Assembly (NCBI RefSeq): GCF_900104655.1
Contig: NZ_FNWD01000002.1
Coordinates: 1,844,246-1,908,245, forward strand
From: Millionella massiliensis
GTDB taxonomy: Bacteria; Bacteroidota; Bacteroidia; Bacteroidales; Rikenellaceae
Length of the DNA: 64,000 nucleotides
Direction: 5' to 3'
The position numbers and the translations under genes are program-made. Of the stretch, positions 26,189 through 34,431 are shown in pieces (positions within the stretch are counted from its first letter, which is position 1; every line of letters begins with the position of its first letter). The notes below the pieces were generated by a model that worked only from the letters and a program-made list of their open reading frames with translations, was not told the origin of the DNA and ran no database searches.

Positions 26189-28225
26189 TTAGACCGTGCG
26201 CATATACTTGTCGTAGATCTCCTTGCGAAGCTCGTTCAGGGCATTCAGCCGTTGCATGATCTCCTGAGCGTCTTCCATGGTGGTGATGCCCAGCAGCTGC
26301 TTCTGGAGCGATGTGATGATCGAACTGACGACCTTCGACTTGTAGATCGTGATGGCCTTCGGGATGGCCTCGCCCAGCCGTTCGCGTTCGGTCGATACGC
26401 GGATCTCGTAGCGTTCCCACATGCGGCTCGGGGCGTAGGTCTCCTCTTCGGTCAGCAGGTCGACGGCCAGCGCCGCCACCTCCGGCGAGGGGTGGTTGAT
26501 GAAGTGGTTGGCCGGCGGAGCCCCGTGCGTGCGGTATTCCTGGACGTACTCTTCGTAGATCTGGCGGCACAGCGGATTGTGCATCTCGATGCGGTCCATC
26601 TCCAAGTCGCCGATAATGGTCTCGGCCACGCTCAGCGACACGATCTCGGTCGGTGACATCTCGAAATCGAAATTCTCGCCCCCGTACTTGAGCAGGTACC
26701 CCACCAGTTCGCGTTCCAACTGGTCCAATTCGCGGTTCAGCCCCTGTTCGGCGAAGCTCAGCTTCGGGGCCAGGTCGATCGGGGCAGCCGGTTCGGTGAT
26801 CGGAGCTGCCGGCGTGTAGGTAGGCGCGGCATTCGGATCGCTCTCGTGGCGGCGCAGGAACTGCTCCTTGCGCTGGGCGTTCTGTACCGCTTCGCGGCCC
26901 GGTTGGCCGTCGATCATCGTCACCCGCTTTTTGGCCACTTCGCGGATCAGGATGTCTTCGTCGATTTCGAGCTTCTGGGCGCACTCCCGCACGAATACCG
27001 AGCGGGTGATGGCCTCCGGAATGGTCGCGATCGACTCCACGACGCTCGTAATCACCTCGGCCCGCTTGATGGGGTCTTCGGCCGCGTCGCCCAGCAGAAT
27101 GCGGGTCTTGAACGAGATGAAATCCTCCTCGTGCTGTTCGATATAGGCCTGCAGTTCGGTGGCGTTGTGGGACTTGGCGAAGGAGTCGGGGTCTTCGCCG
27201 TCGGGCAGCAGTACGCACCGTACGGTGAGCCCCTCGCGCAGGATCATGTCGATCCCCCGCATCGACGCCTTGATGCCGGCCGCGTCGCCGTCGTAGATCA
27301 CGGTCACGTTTTTCGTGAAACGTTTGATGAGCTTGATCTGCTCGACGGTGAGCGACGTGCCGGACGAGGCCACGACGTTCTCGACCCCCGACTGGTGCAT
27401 CTGCAGCACGTCGGTGTAGCCCTCGACCAGGATGCAGCGGTTGAACTGCGTGATGGCCTTTTTGGCGAAATAGATGCCGTAGAGGGTGTTGCTTTTGTGG
27501 TAGATTTCGCTTTCGGGCGAATTGAGGTATTTGGCTACCTTTTTGTCGGTGCGCAGGGTGCGGCCGCCGAAGGCGATCACGCGGCCCGACAGCGAGTGGA
27601 CGGGAAACATTACCCGGCCGCAGAAACGGTCGTAGTATCCGCCGCCGTTGGCGGCCTCACGTTTGATGGTCAGCCCCGTGCCCGTGAGGAACTGCTCCTG
27701 ATAGCCTTCGGCCAGCGCGGCCTGGGTCATGGCGTCGCCCTTGGCGGGACAGTAGCCGAGCTGGAATTTGGCGATGGTGGCGTCCGTGAAACCGCGTTCG
27801 CGGAAGTAACCGATGCCGATGCTGGCCCCTTCGGGGCTTTTGAGTTGTTCGATGAAGTATTGGTTGGCCCACGAGGTGACGACCATCATGCTCTCGCGGT
27901 CGTCGTTACGCTGCCGCTCTTCCGGAGTTTGTTCCTTTTCGTGAACTTCGATACCGTATTTCTTGGCCACCCATTTGAGCGCTTCGACGTAGCTCAGCCC
28001 TTCGTGTTCCATCACGAAGCTGATGGCGTTGCCTCCCTTTCCGCAGCCGAAGCATTTGTAAAGCCCTTTCGACGGAGAGACGACGAACGAAGGGGTCTTT
28101 TCGTTGTGGAACGGACAGCACGCCTGGTAGTTGACGCCCTTTTTCTTGAGCGTCACGAAGTCGCTGACCACCTCTACGATGTCGGCGGCGGCGAAAATGC
28201 GATCTACGGTCTGGCGGTCGATCAT
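26189..28225 (-). CDS. dnaG: DNA primase DnaG
   Basis: 678 residues from the start at 28225, chosen because it gives the family N-terminus (MIDRQTVDRIFAAADIVEVV); in-frame codons up to 28309 add unrelated residues. DnaG makes RNA primers at the replication fork. Visible: the zinc finger CCPFHNEKTPSF...CFGCGKGGNAISF (about 36-75), the core domain with FCGRVMFPVHSLSGRVIAFGGR, and the TOPRIM part LVEGYTDVLQMHQ and IYDGDAAGIKAS (Glu and DxD metal site). The C-terminal part (about 450-678) is the helicase-binding region. Single gene with its own promoter and terminator; the promoter box lies only 6 bases from the start codon. Confidence 0.96.
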   Translation of the reverse strand: MIDRQTVDRIFAAADIVEVVSDFVTLKKKGVNYQACCPFHNEKTPSFVVSPSKGLYKCFGCGKGGNAISFVMEHEGLSYVEALKWVAKKYGIEVHEKEQTPEERQRNDDRESMMVVTSWANQYFIEQLKSPEGASIGIGYFRERGFTDATIAKFQLGYCPAKGDAMTQAALAEGYQEQFLTGTGLTIKREAANGGGYYDRFCGRVMFPVHSLSGRVIAFGGRTLRTDKKVAKYLNSPESEIYHKSNTLYGIYFAKKAITQFNRCILVEGYTDVLQMHQSGVENVVASSGTSLTVEQIKLIKRFTKNVTVIYDGDAAGIKASMRGIDMILREGLTVRCVLLPDGEDPDSFAKSHNATELQAYIEQHEEDFISFKTRILLGDAAEDPIKRAEVITSVVESIATIPEAITRSVFVRECAQKLEIDEDILIREVAKKRVTMIDGQPGREAVQNAQRKEQFLRRHESDPNAAPTYTPAAPITEPAAPIDLAPKLSFAEQGLNRELDQLERELVGYLLKYGGENFDFEMSPTEIVSLSVAETIIGDLEMDRIEMHNPLCRQIYEEYVQEYRTHGAPPANHFINHPSPEVAALAVDLLTEEETYAPSRMWERYEIRVSTERERLGEAIPKAITIYKSKVVSSIITSLQKQLLGITTMEDAQEIMQRLNALNELRKEIYDKYMRTV

Positions 28226-28231
28226 AACCCA

Positions 28232-28239
28232 CAAATGTA
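28232..28239 (-). promoter_or_regulatory. -7 promoter box of dnaG, very close to the start codon
   Basis: On the minus strand TACATTTG (plus: CAAATGTA) is an exact TAnnTTTG, with only 6 bases (TGGGTT) between it and the ATG. Because transcription starts a few bases after this box, the transcript would have almost no leader. Confidence 0.6.
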
Positions 28240-28447
28240 CGCTTTTTTCTTCGCTCTGTGGAGGCTCTTTTCTGAAAGTGGGTGGTGAAGCGTTCCTCGC
28301 CACCTTCAAGCTCTGCTATGCAAGACAGTGTGGAGTGCCGGCGGCGGATCATGCGGGGCGAAGGGGGGGGCTGTTCCCCGTAGCGAACCGGTGGAGTGGG
28401 GTGGGGCCTGGGTGGACGGAAATCGGGCGGTATGCCCGACGAACAGA

Positions 28448-29551
28448 TCAGGCGAATAGTTCGGAAATCACGTAATCCGACACCAGAAAATGGGCCGGCG
28501 GGATGGCAAAGCCCCGGTCGGTGGGCTGCATCTCGCCCGATGCGGCGAAACGTTCGCAGCGGGCCGCGATCCGTCGGGCCTCGTCCGGTCCGAACCGCTC
28601 CCGGATGGTTCCGAGGTCGATCCCATCGACCGTGCGCAGCCGGGTCATGAGGTATTCGTTCAGCAGGTCGGTCATCGTGAGGAGCTCCGTCTCGCGGGGC
28701 GCTCCCGACAGGTAGAGCCTGTTGCTCGACACGTTCCACGACCGCTGCCGCTCCCCGTCGTAGGAGTGGGCCGACGGGCCGGCACCGAGGTAGGGTTCGC
28801 CGCGCCAGTATGCGGAGTTGTGGCGGGCGCGGAAGCCGGGGCGTGCGAAGTTCGAGACCTCGTAATGTTCGAATCCGGCCCGTGTCAGCGTCTCGCGCAG
28901 CATCCGGAAGTGGAGTTCGGAGGTCTCTTCGTCCACGGGCCGCAGCCCCTGTTTGCCGAAGACGGTTCGGGGTTCAATGGTCAGGTGGTAGGCCGAAATG
29001 TGCTGCACCTCCAGCTCCACGGCGCGGTCGAGGTTGTGCTGCCACTCATCGGGGCTCATCCACGGCAGCCCGTAGATCAGGTCGATCGTGATGTTGTCGA
29101 ATCCGGCCCGGCGGGCGTTGCGGACGGCGTCGATGGCGTCCTGGGCTGTATGGCGTCGGTTCATGCGTTGCAGGTGGTCGTCGCGGAAGGACTGGATGCC
29201 GATGCTGAGGCGGTCGATGCCGCTCTCGCGGCGCAGAGTGTCGAGCCAGGCCGGGGTCAGGTCATCGGGGTTGGCCTCGAGGGTCGCCTCGTCGAAGCGC
29301 TCCACGTCCCACAGCTCCCTGACCTCATCCACCAGCTGTCGGATCTCCTCCGGGGTGCAGACCGACGGGGTGCCGCCGCCGAAATAGAGGGTGCGCACGC
29401 TGCCCGGGGCGATCTCCTGTCGCCGGGACCGCAGCTCCGAGCCGATGGCACGCAGCATCTCCGCCTTGTCGCGGAGCGAGGCGCTGTGGTGAAAGTCGCA
29501 ATATCGGCAGATCTGGCGACAATAGGGTATGTGTATGTATATTCCGGACAT
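28448..29551 (-). CDS. hemW: HemW-like heme chaperone / radical SAM protein
   Basis: 367 residues from the ATG at 29551, giving MSGIYIHIPYCRQICRYCDF; a start at 29575 is possible but less conserved. The CxxxCxxC motif (CRQICRYC) binds the 4Fe-4S cluster of radical SAM enzymes, with the aromatic-Cys-Asp-Phe form typical of HemW. TLYFGGGTPSV, LEANPDDLTP and GLPWMSPDEWQHNLDRA are further family motifs, and YEVSNFARPGFRARHNSAYW is the C-terminal HemW signature. HemW is often labelled coproporphyrinogen oxidase but is a heme chaperone in the cases tested. Divergent from the DMT gene. Confidence 0.93.
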   Translation of the reverse strand: MSGIYIHIPYCRQICRYCDFHHSASLRDKAEMLRAIGSELRSRRQEIAPGSVRTLYFGGGTPSVCTPEEIRQLVDEVRELWDVERFDEATLEANPDDLTPAWLDTLRRESGIDRLSIGIQSFRDDHLQRMNRRHTAQDAIDAVRNARRAGFDNITIDLIYGLPWMSPDEWQHNLDRAVELEVQHISAYHLTIEPRTVFGKQGLRPVDEETSELHFRMLRETLTRAGFEHYEVSNFARPGFRARHNSAYWRGEPYLGAGPSAHSYDGERQRSWNVSSNRLYLSGAPRETELLTMTDLLNEYLMTRLRTVDGIDLGTIRERFGPDEARRIAARCERFAASGEMQPTDRGFAIPPAHFLVSDYVISELFA

Positions 29552-29559
29552 AAATTGCC

Positions 29560-29567
29560 TATTTTTG
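29560..29567 (+). promoter_or_regulatory. -7 promoter box for the DMT-family gene
   Basis: TATTTTTG matches TAnnTTTG on the plus strand, 119 bases upstream of the start at 29687 and just outside the hemW start, so the promoter region is shared by two divergent genes. Confidence 0.5.
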
Positions 29568-29686
29568 TGCCGCAAATCGCCCGCTCGCGCGTTCTGGCAG
29601 TCACGTTCTTTCGACCGTGTTCTTTCGGTTGCGGCTCGCCCGAGAACGACCGACCGATGCCGGCCGGGCGGATAAAGATATTAAAA

Positions 29687-30046
29687 ATGAAAGGGATATA
29701 CGCCATTCTGCTTCTGATTGTCTCCAACTCGTTCATGACCCTGGCCTGGTATGGGCAGTTGCGATTCAAGTTTTTCCAAAGTCTGCCCCTGTGGGGGATC
29801 ATTCTGGTCAGCTGGAGCATCGCTCTGCTGGAGTACAGTTTCATGATTCCGGCCAACCGCCTCGGATACGAGGGAACCGGCGGACCCTTCAGCCTGCTGC
29901 AGCTCAAGGTGATTCAGGAGGTCGTTACGCTGCTGGTCTTCGCCGTTTTCACGACCCTCTTCTTCAAGACCGAAACCCTCCGGGTCAACCACCTGATCGG
30001 GGCCACCTTCCTGGTGCTGGCGGTCTATTTTATGTTCAAGAAATAG
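29687..30046 (+). CDS. DMT-family small membrane protein (DUF486)
   Basis: 119 residues from the ATG at 29687, with four predicted membrane helices: GIYAILLLIVSNSFMTLAWYG, LWGIILVSWSIALLEYSFMI, VIQEVVTLLVFAVFTTLFF and HLIGATFLVLAVYFMF. The PANRLGYEGTGGPFSLLQLKVIQE segment is typical of DUF486, a small relative of drug/metabolite transporters. Substrate unknown. The much longer frame upstream is an antisense shadow of hemW, not coding. Confidence 0.85.
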   Translation: MKGIYAILLLIVSNSFMTLAWYGQLRFKFFQSLPLWGIILVSWSIALLEYSFMIPANRLGYEGTGGPFSLLQLKVIQEVVTLLVFAVFTTLFFKTETLRVNHLIGATFLVLAVYFMFKK

Positions 30047-30065
30047 CGAACCCGACGGAAAAAGT

Positions 30066-30073
30066 TATATTTG
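30066..30073 (+). promoter_or_regulatory. -7 promoter box for the thioredoxin-fold lipoprotein gene
   Basis: TATATTTG, an exact TAnnTTTG match, 28 bases before the ATG at 30102. Confidence 0.6.
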
Positions 30074-30101
30074 TAATCTGACATCATTCAAAACTTCATA
30101 C

Positions 30102-31163
30102 ATGAAACATATAGCTACACTTCTGGGGGCCACCCTGTTGCTGGCCGGCTGCTCCGAGAGCGGCGTGAATATCCGCGGGAACGTTGCCGTCGGCGGGAGC
30201 GGGAAAACCCTCGTCGTCGAACGCGTGACGCCCACCGGCAGCCGCTTTGTCGATTCGCTCCGCATCGGGCGGCAGGGCAATTTCAGCCTCTTTGTCAAAC
30301 AACAAGCCGATGTCCCCGAGTTCTATACGCTTCGCATTGCCGGGGGCGGCAGTGTACCCCTGCTGGCCGAAGTGCCTGAAAAGATCGTTGTCCGCATCGC
30401 CGACAGCACTGCCAGCGAATATACCGTGACCGGTTCCGAAGGATCGGTGCTCGTACAGGAGGCCAACGCCATTCTGGCCCAGGCTGACCCGATCGCCCGC
30501 AAACAGGCCGCTGCGCAGTTCATTAGCCAGCATGCCGGTTCGATGGCCTCCATCGTGCCGCTCTACCACCTGGCCGCTGACGGAACCTTTGTCTTTACCG
30601 ACGATGCGAGCGATGTGGTCTATTTCGGTATCGTCAGCGATTCGCTGAATGCCCGTTATCCCGATTCGCCCTATGCCCAGGCGCTGGCTGCCGACATGCA
30701 GGGCTTTGCCAATGCCGCCGAAGCGGCCCGGCTGCTCTCCGAAGGGATGGACAACGTGGTCGATTTCCCGGAGATCGAACTGCCCGACGTGCTCGGCAAA
30801 CGGCAGAAACTCTCCGACCTCAAAGGGAAGGTGATCCTGCTGTCGTTCACGGCCTCCAACCTCCCCGAACTGAAGATCCTGAACCGCGAACTGGTCGAAG
30901 TCTATGACCGTCACGCCGCCCAGGGATTCGAGGTCTACCAGGTGTCGCTCGATACCGACAAGGCGCAGTGGATCCGCAGCGTGTCGGAACAGCGTCTGCC
31001 GTGGATCTCGGTCAGTGACCAGCTCGGAGGCGAATCGCCCGCCGTCCGGCTCTACAACGTGCAGCGGATCCCGGCCAACTTCCTGATCGACCGCGAAGGA
31101 AATATCGTTCGTCGCAACGTCTCCTCGGCCGAAATGGAGGCTGCCGTGAGCGAACTGCTTTAG
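30102..31163 (+). CDS. Lipoprotein with DUF4369-like domain and degenerate thioredoxin (AhpC/TSA-like) domain
   Basis: 353 residues. Lipoprotein signal MKHIATLLGATLLLAGC with lipidation at Cys17. Residues about 20-125 form a beta-rich DUF4369-like domain (NIRGNVAVGGSGKTLVVERV...). Residues about 225-353 are a TlpA/AhpC thioredoxin fold, with KGKVILLSFTASNLPELKIL where a WCxxC pair would normally stand and IPANFLIDREGNIV (the cis-Pro strand). The redox cysteines are absent, so it is probably not an oxidoreductase; related Bacteroidetes proteins often lack them too. Role unknown, perhaps in envelope protein quality control. Confidence 0.8.
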   Translation: MKHIATLLGATLLLAGCSESGVNIRGNVAVGGSGKTLVVERVTPTGSRFVDSLRIGRQGNFSLFVKQQADVPEFYTLRIAGGGSVPLLAEVPEKIVVRIADSTASEYTVTGSEGSVLVQEANAILAQADPIARKQAAAQFISQHAGSMASIVPLYHLAADGTFVFTDDASDVVYFGIVSDSLNARYPDSPYAQALAADMQGFANAAEAARLLSEGMDNVVDFPEIELPDVLGKRQKLSDLKGKVILLSFTASNLPELKILNRELVEVYDRHAAQGFEVYQVSLDTDKAQWIRSVSEQRLPWISVSDQLGGESPAVRLYNVQRIPANFLIDREGNIVRRNVSSAEMEAAVSELL

Positions 31164-31257
31164 GCCGGCCGCAACTCCACGCCTCCTCTCTCCCGATTTC
31201 ATAAAGCCCCCCGAAAAACTCTTCCGGATGGCTGCAAAGGCTCCGGACACCACCGCT

Positions 31258-32007
31258 ATGGCATACTATTTCGCATCGGACATACACCTGGGCCTCAGTT
31301 ATAACGGCGCCGACCCCCGCGAACGGGAGGAGCGTTTCGTTGCCTGGCTCGACGCGATTCGTGACGATTGCGAGGGGCTTTTTCTGGTGGGCGATATATT
31401 TGATTTTTGGTTCGAATACCGGCGGGTGATCCCCAAAGGGTTCGTTCGCACGCTTGGCAAACTGGCCGAGTTTTGCGACAGCGGTATCCCCGTTCACTTT
31501 TTTGTCGGGAACCACGACCTCTGGGTGGGCGACTATTTCGCCCATGAGATCGGAATGACCGTCCATCTCGAACCGACCGTTTTCGACCTCTGCGGGCGTC
31601 GGCTGCTGATCGCCCACGGCGACGGCCTCGGCAAGATCGGCGACTGGAAATACGCCCTGTTGCGGCGGATCTTCCACAGCCGTTTCCTGCGCCGCTTCTT
31701 CTCGGCCGTGCTGCATCCCAACGTGATGATGCGTTTCGGCCACTGGTGGTCCTCCCACAACCGGCACGGTCGGAAAGAGGGCGTGGCGCACCGTTTCCGC
31801 GGCGAAGAGGAGCCGGTCGTTCGTTTTGCCCGCACCTATGTCGCCGACCATCCCGAAACCGCTTATGTCGTCTGCGGCCACATCCATACGCCGGTCTGCC
31901 ATCGGTTGAGCGACCGGAGCAGCGTGGTGGTGCTGGGCGAATGGATCGAGCATCCGGTGTACGGCCGTCTCGATGCGACCGGAACGCTCGAGCTGATTGA
32001 ATATTGA
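31258..32007 (+). CDS. lpxH: UDP-2,3-diacylglucosamine diphosphatase LpxH
   Basis: 249 residues from the ATG at 31258 (MAYYFASDIHLG); an ATG at 31228 would add ten residues. LpxH removes UMP from UDP-2,3-diacylglucosamine to give lipid X in lipid A synthesis, at the inner membrane face. The calcineurin-type metallophosphoesterase motifs are all visible: DIHLG, GDIFDFW, GNHDLW, AHGDG and GHIHTP, each giving metal ligands. proB begins 81 bases downstream, so they may be co-transcribed. Confidence 0.93.
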   Translation: MAYYFASDIHLGLSYNGADPREREERFVAWLDAIRDDCEGLFLVGDIFDFWFEYRRVIPKGFVRTLGKLAEFCDSGIPVHFFVGNHDLWVGDYFAHEIGMTVHLEPTVFDLCGRRLLIAHGDGLGKIGDWKYALLRRIFHSRFLRRFFSAVLHPNVMMRFGHWWSSHNRHGRKEGVAHRFRGEEEPVVRFARTYVADHPETAYVVCGHIHTPVCHRLSDRSSVVVLGEWIEHPVYGRLDATGTLELIEY

Positions 32008-32088
32008 ACCTGTTAGACGGGCCGACGCGTGCCGAAACCGCATGGGGGAGCGCGCGCTGCTGGCTCGAAATCCAACAAGACGAAACTG

Positions 32089-33183
32089 ATGGAAAATTAT
32101 CGAAGAGTGGCTGTCAAGGTGGGCAGCAACGTGCTGACCCGCAGCGACGGAACGCTGGACGTGACCCGCATGTCGTCGCTGGTCGATCAGATGGTGGCCC
32201 TGCGTCGGGCCGGTGTCGAGGTGATTCTGATCTCGTCGGGGGCCGTGGCCTCGGGACGCAGCGAACTCGGTACGGGGCTCAAACTCGACGACGTGTCGTC
32301 GCGGCAGCTCTATTCGGCTGTCGGACAGGCCAAACTCATCAACCGCTACTACGACCTGTTTCGCGGCTACGGCATTGCCTGCGGGCAGGTGCTGACCACC
32401 AAGGACAACTTCGGCAGCCGGAACCTCTACCTGAACCAGAAAAACTGTATCGCGACGATGCTGGCAGCCGGTGTGGTGCCGATTATCAACGAGAATGACG
32501 CCGTTTCGATCACCGAGCTGATGTTCACCGACAACGATGAACTCTCGGGACTGATCGCCACCATGATGGATGCCGACGCGCTGGTGATCCTCAGCAACAT
32601 CGACGGTATCTACGACGGCAACCCGTCGACTCCCGGTGCGGCGGTAATCCGTCGCGTGGAGCCGCAAACGTCGCTCGAACAGTATATCCAGAGCGGCAAG
32701 TCGCAGTTCGGCCGCGGCGGGATGCTCACCAAGAGCAACATTGCCCGCAAGGTAGCCTCGGAGGGGGTCGAAGTGGTAATTGCCAACGGCAAACGGGACG
32801 ATATCCTGGAGTCGCTGCTGCTGGGGTCGGAGGCCGAACGCGAGGCGGTGGTCTGCACCCGTTTCGTGCCGAGCGCCAAGTCGCCGTCGAGCGTCAAACG
32901 GTGGATCGCCCACTCCGAAAGTTTTGCCAAAGGGGTGCTGCACCTGAACGAAGGTGCAGTGCGGGCGCTGCTCGGTCCGGCGGCAACGAGCCTGCTGCCG
33001 GTGGGTGTGGTGTCGGTCGAAGGGGTCTTTGACGAGGGGGATATTGTGCGTCTGGTGGCCCCGGACGGACGTCAGATCGGTGTGGGGCTGGTGACGGGCG
33101 ACAACGAGGCGGTGGCGGCTCTGGCGGGTACGCACGGTGGCCGGCCGGTTGTCCATTACGACTATATGTATCTGGATTTATAG
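32089..33183 (+). CDS. proB: Glutamate 5-kinase ProB with C-terminal PUA domain
   Basis: 364 residues from the ATG at 32089 (MENYRRVAVKVGSNV). It phosphorylates glutamate, the first step of proline synthesis. Visible: KVGSNVLTRSDG (phosphate loop), LISSGAVASGRSELG, QVLTTKDNFGSRNLYLNQ, INENDAVSITELMFTDNDELSGLIA and GRGGMLTKSNIARKVASEGVEVVIANG. The PUA domain is about residues 280-364. proA is not next to it; proC is at 57.4 kb, so proline genes are scattered. Confidence 0.95.
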   Translation: MENYRRVAVKVGSNVLTRSDGTLDVTRMSSLVDQMVALRRAGVEVILISSGAVASGRSELGTGLKLDDVSSRQLYSAVGQAKLINRYYDLFRGYGIACGQVLTTKDNFGSRNLYLNQKNCIATMLAAGVVPIINENDAVSITELMFTDNDELSGLIATMMDADALVILSNIDGIYDGNPSTPGAAVIRRVEPQTSLEQYIQSGKSQFGRGGMLTKSNIARKVASEGVEVVIANGKRDDILESLLLGSEAEREAVVCTRFVPSAKSPSSVKRWIAHSESFAKGVLHLNEGAVRALLGPAATSLLPVGVVSVEGVFDEGDIVRLVAPDGRQIGVGLVTGDNEAVAALAGTHGGRPVVHYDYMYLDL

Positions 33184-33227
33184 CCGCGGTATCTCGGTAT
33201 GTAGATCTGCGTGATGTGATATAAACG

Positions 33228-33275
33228 GCAGGGGCCGGTTCCATGATGTTTGGAATCGGCCCTTGCTGTTCTTTT
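33228..33275 (+). terminator. Terminator of proB (convergent with ilvE)
   Basis: GCAGGGGCCGGTTCC and GGAATCGGCCCTTGC form a stem of about 15 pairs with a short loop (33228-33267), followed by TGTTCTTTTT. It stands between two convergent genes and may work for both. Confidence 0.75.
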
Positions 33276-33369
33276 TCCGGGTCAATGCTTGAGGATTTTC
33301 CCCGGCGGGAGGGTTGGGTCTCCCTGTGTGATTCGAGGGCGATTTAGCCTCTCTTTGCGTGTCGCGCGA

Positions 33370-34407
33370 CTAGAGATCGAGGACAGTGTTCCAGCCGTAA
33401 CGGTCTTCGATGGTGCCGTGCTGGATGCCGACGAGTTCGTCGTACAGTTTCTTGCTCCACGGACCGACCCCTTCGCCGTAGTTGTAGCTCTTGCCGTCGG
33501 CCGGGTCGAAGATGGTCGATACGGGGGTGATGACGGCGGCGGTACCGCAGCAGCCGGCCTCTTCGAAGGTGTTGAGCTCGTCGAACTCGACGTGACGGGC
33601 TTCGACCTCCATGCCGAAGTCTGCGGCGAGCTGTTTCAGGCTCTTGTTGGTGATCGAGGGCAGGATCGACCGCGAGTCGGGGGTGATGTAGTGGGCCTTG
33701 CCGTTGGCGTCGGTGCGGATGCCGAAGAAGTTGGCGGCGCCGCATTCGTCGATGTAGCGGTGTTCGGCGGGATCGAGGTAGAGGACGCTGTCGTAGCCCT
33801 TTTCGTGTCCTTCGAGGGCCGAGGTGAGGCTGGCGCCATAGTTGCCGCCGGCTTTGATGTGGCCGGTGCCGAACGGTGCCGCACGGTCATGGGTGCGGTC
33901 GATGATGGCGTTGATCCCCTTCATGCCGCCGCTATAGTAGGGGCCCACGGGGCTGACGAAGATCAGCAGCAGGGTTTCGTCGGCGGGTTTCACGCCGAGC
34001 TGGGGACCCGATCCGACCAGTACGGGACGGATATAGAGCGAACCGCCGGTTTCGTAGGCGGGGATGTATTCCTTGTTGTCGGTCACGACTTTGGTGACCA
34101 TCTCGCAGAAGAGTTCGACGCTGGGGACGGCCATCTGCAGGTAGGCGGCGGAACTTTGCAGCCGTTTGGCGTTCTCTTCCATGCGGAAGATGCGCACTTT
34201 GCCGTCTTTGCAGCGGAAGGCTTTGAGACCTTCGAAGGCGGTCTGGCCGTAGTGGAAGGCGGTGGCGGCCATGTGCATGGTCACGGTCTCTTCGGTGTGC
34301 TCTTCGATCGGGCCCCAGGCTCCGTCGCGCCAGTAGCAGCGCACGTTCATTGGGGTCCGGGTGTAACCGAACTTGAGGTGGTTCCAGTCTATGTCTTCAG
34401 GTTTCAT
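33370..34407 (-). CDS. ilvE: Branched-chain amino acid aminotransferase
   Basis: 345 residues. Fold-type IV PLP enzyme that moves an amino group between glutamate and the keto-acids of leucine, isoleucine and valine. Visible: QTAFEGLKAFRCKDG (family N-terminus), YIRPVLVGSG, IKAGGNYGASLTSALEGHEKGYDSVLYLD (holding the PLP Lys and Tyr environment) and EVEARHVEFDELNTFEEAGCCGTAAVITPV. The length agrees with the long bacterial BCAT2 type. cysS begins 24 bases upstream on the same strand, so the two may be read together, cysS first. Confidence 0.95.
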   Translation of the reverse strand: MKPEDIDWNHLKFGYTRTPMNVRCYWRDGAWGPIEEHTEETVTMHMAATAFHYGQTAFEGLKAFRCKDGKVRIFRMEENAKRLQSSAAYLQMAVPSVELFCEMVTKVVTDNKEYIPAYETGGSLYIRPVLVGSGPQLGVKPADETLLLIFVSPVGPYYSGGMKGINAIIDRTHDRAAPFGTGHIKAGGNYGASLTSALEGHEKGYDSVLYLDPAEHRYIDECGAANFFGIRTDANGKAHYITPDSRSILPSITNKSLKQLAADFGMEVEARHVEFDELNTFEEAGCCGTAAVITPVSTIFDPADGKSYNYGEGVGPWSKKLYDELVGIQHGTIEDRYGWNTVLDL

Positions 34408-34431
34408 CGTGTATGGTGTGTTGTTTGTTAA

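Noticed and set aside
28490..29686. Long frame extending upstream of the DMT-family gene
   Set aside because: It lies antisense to hemW; only the last 119 codons look like a real protein.
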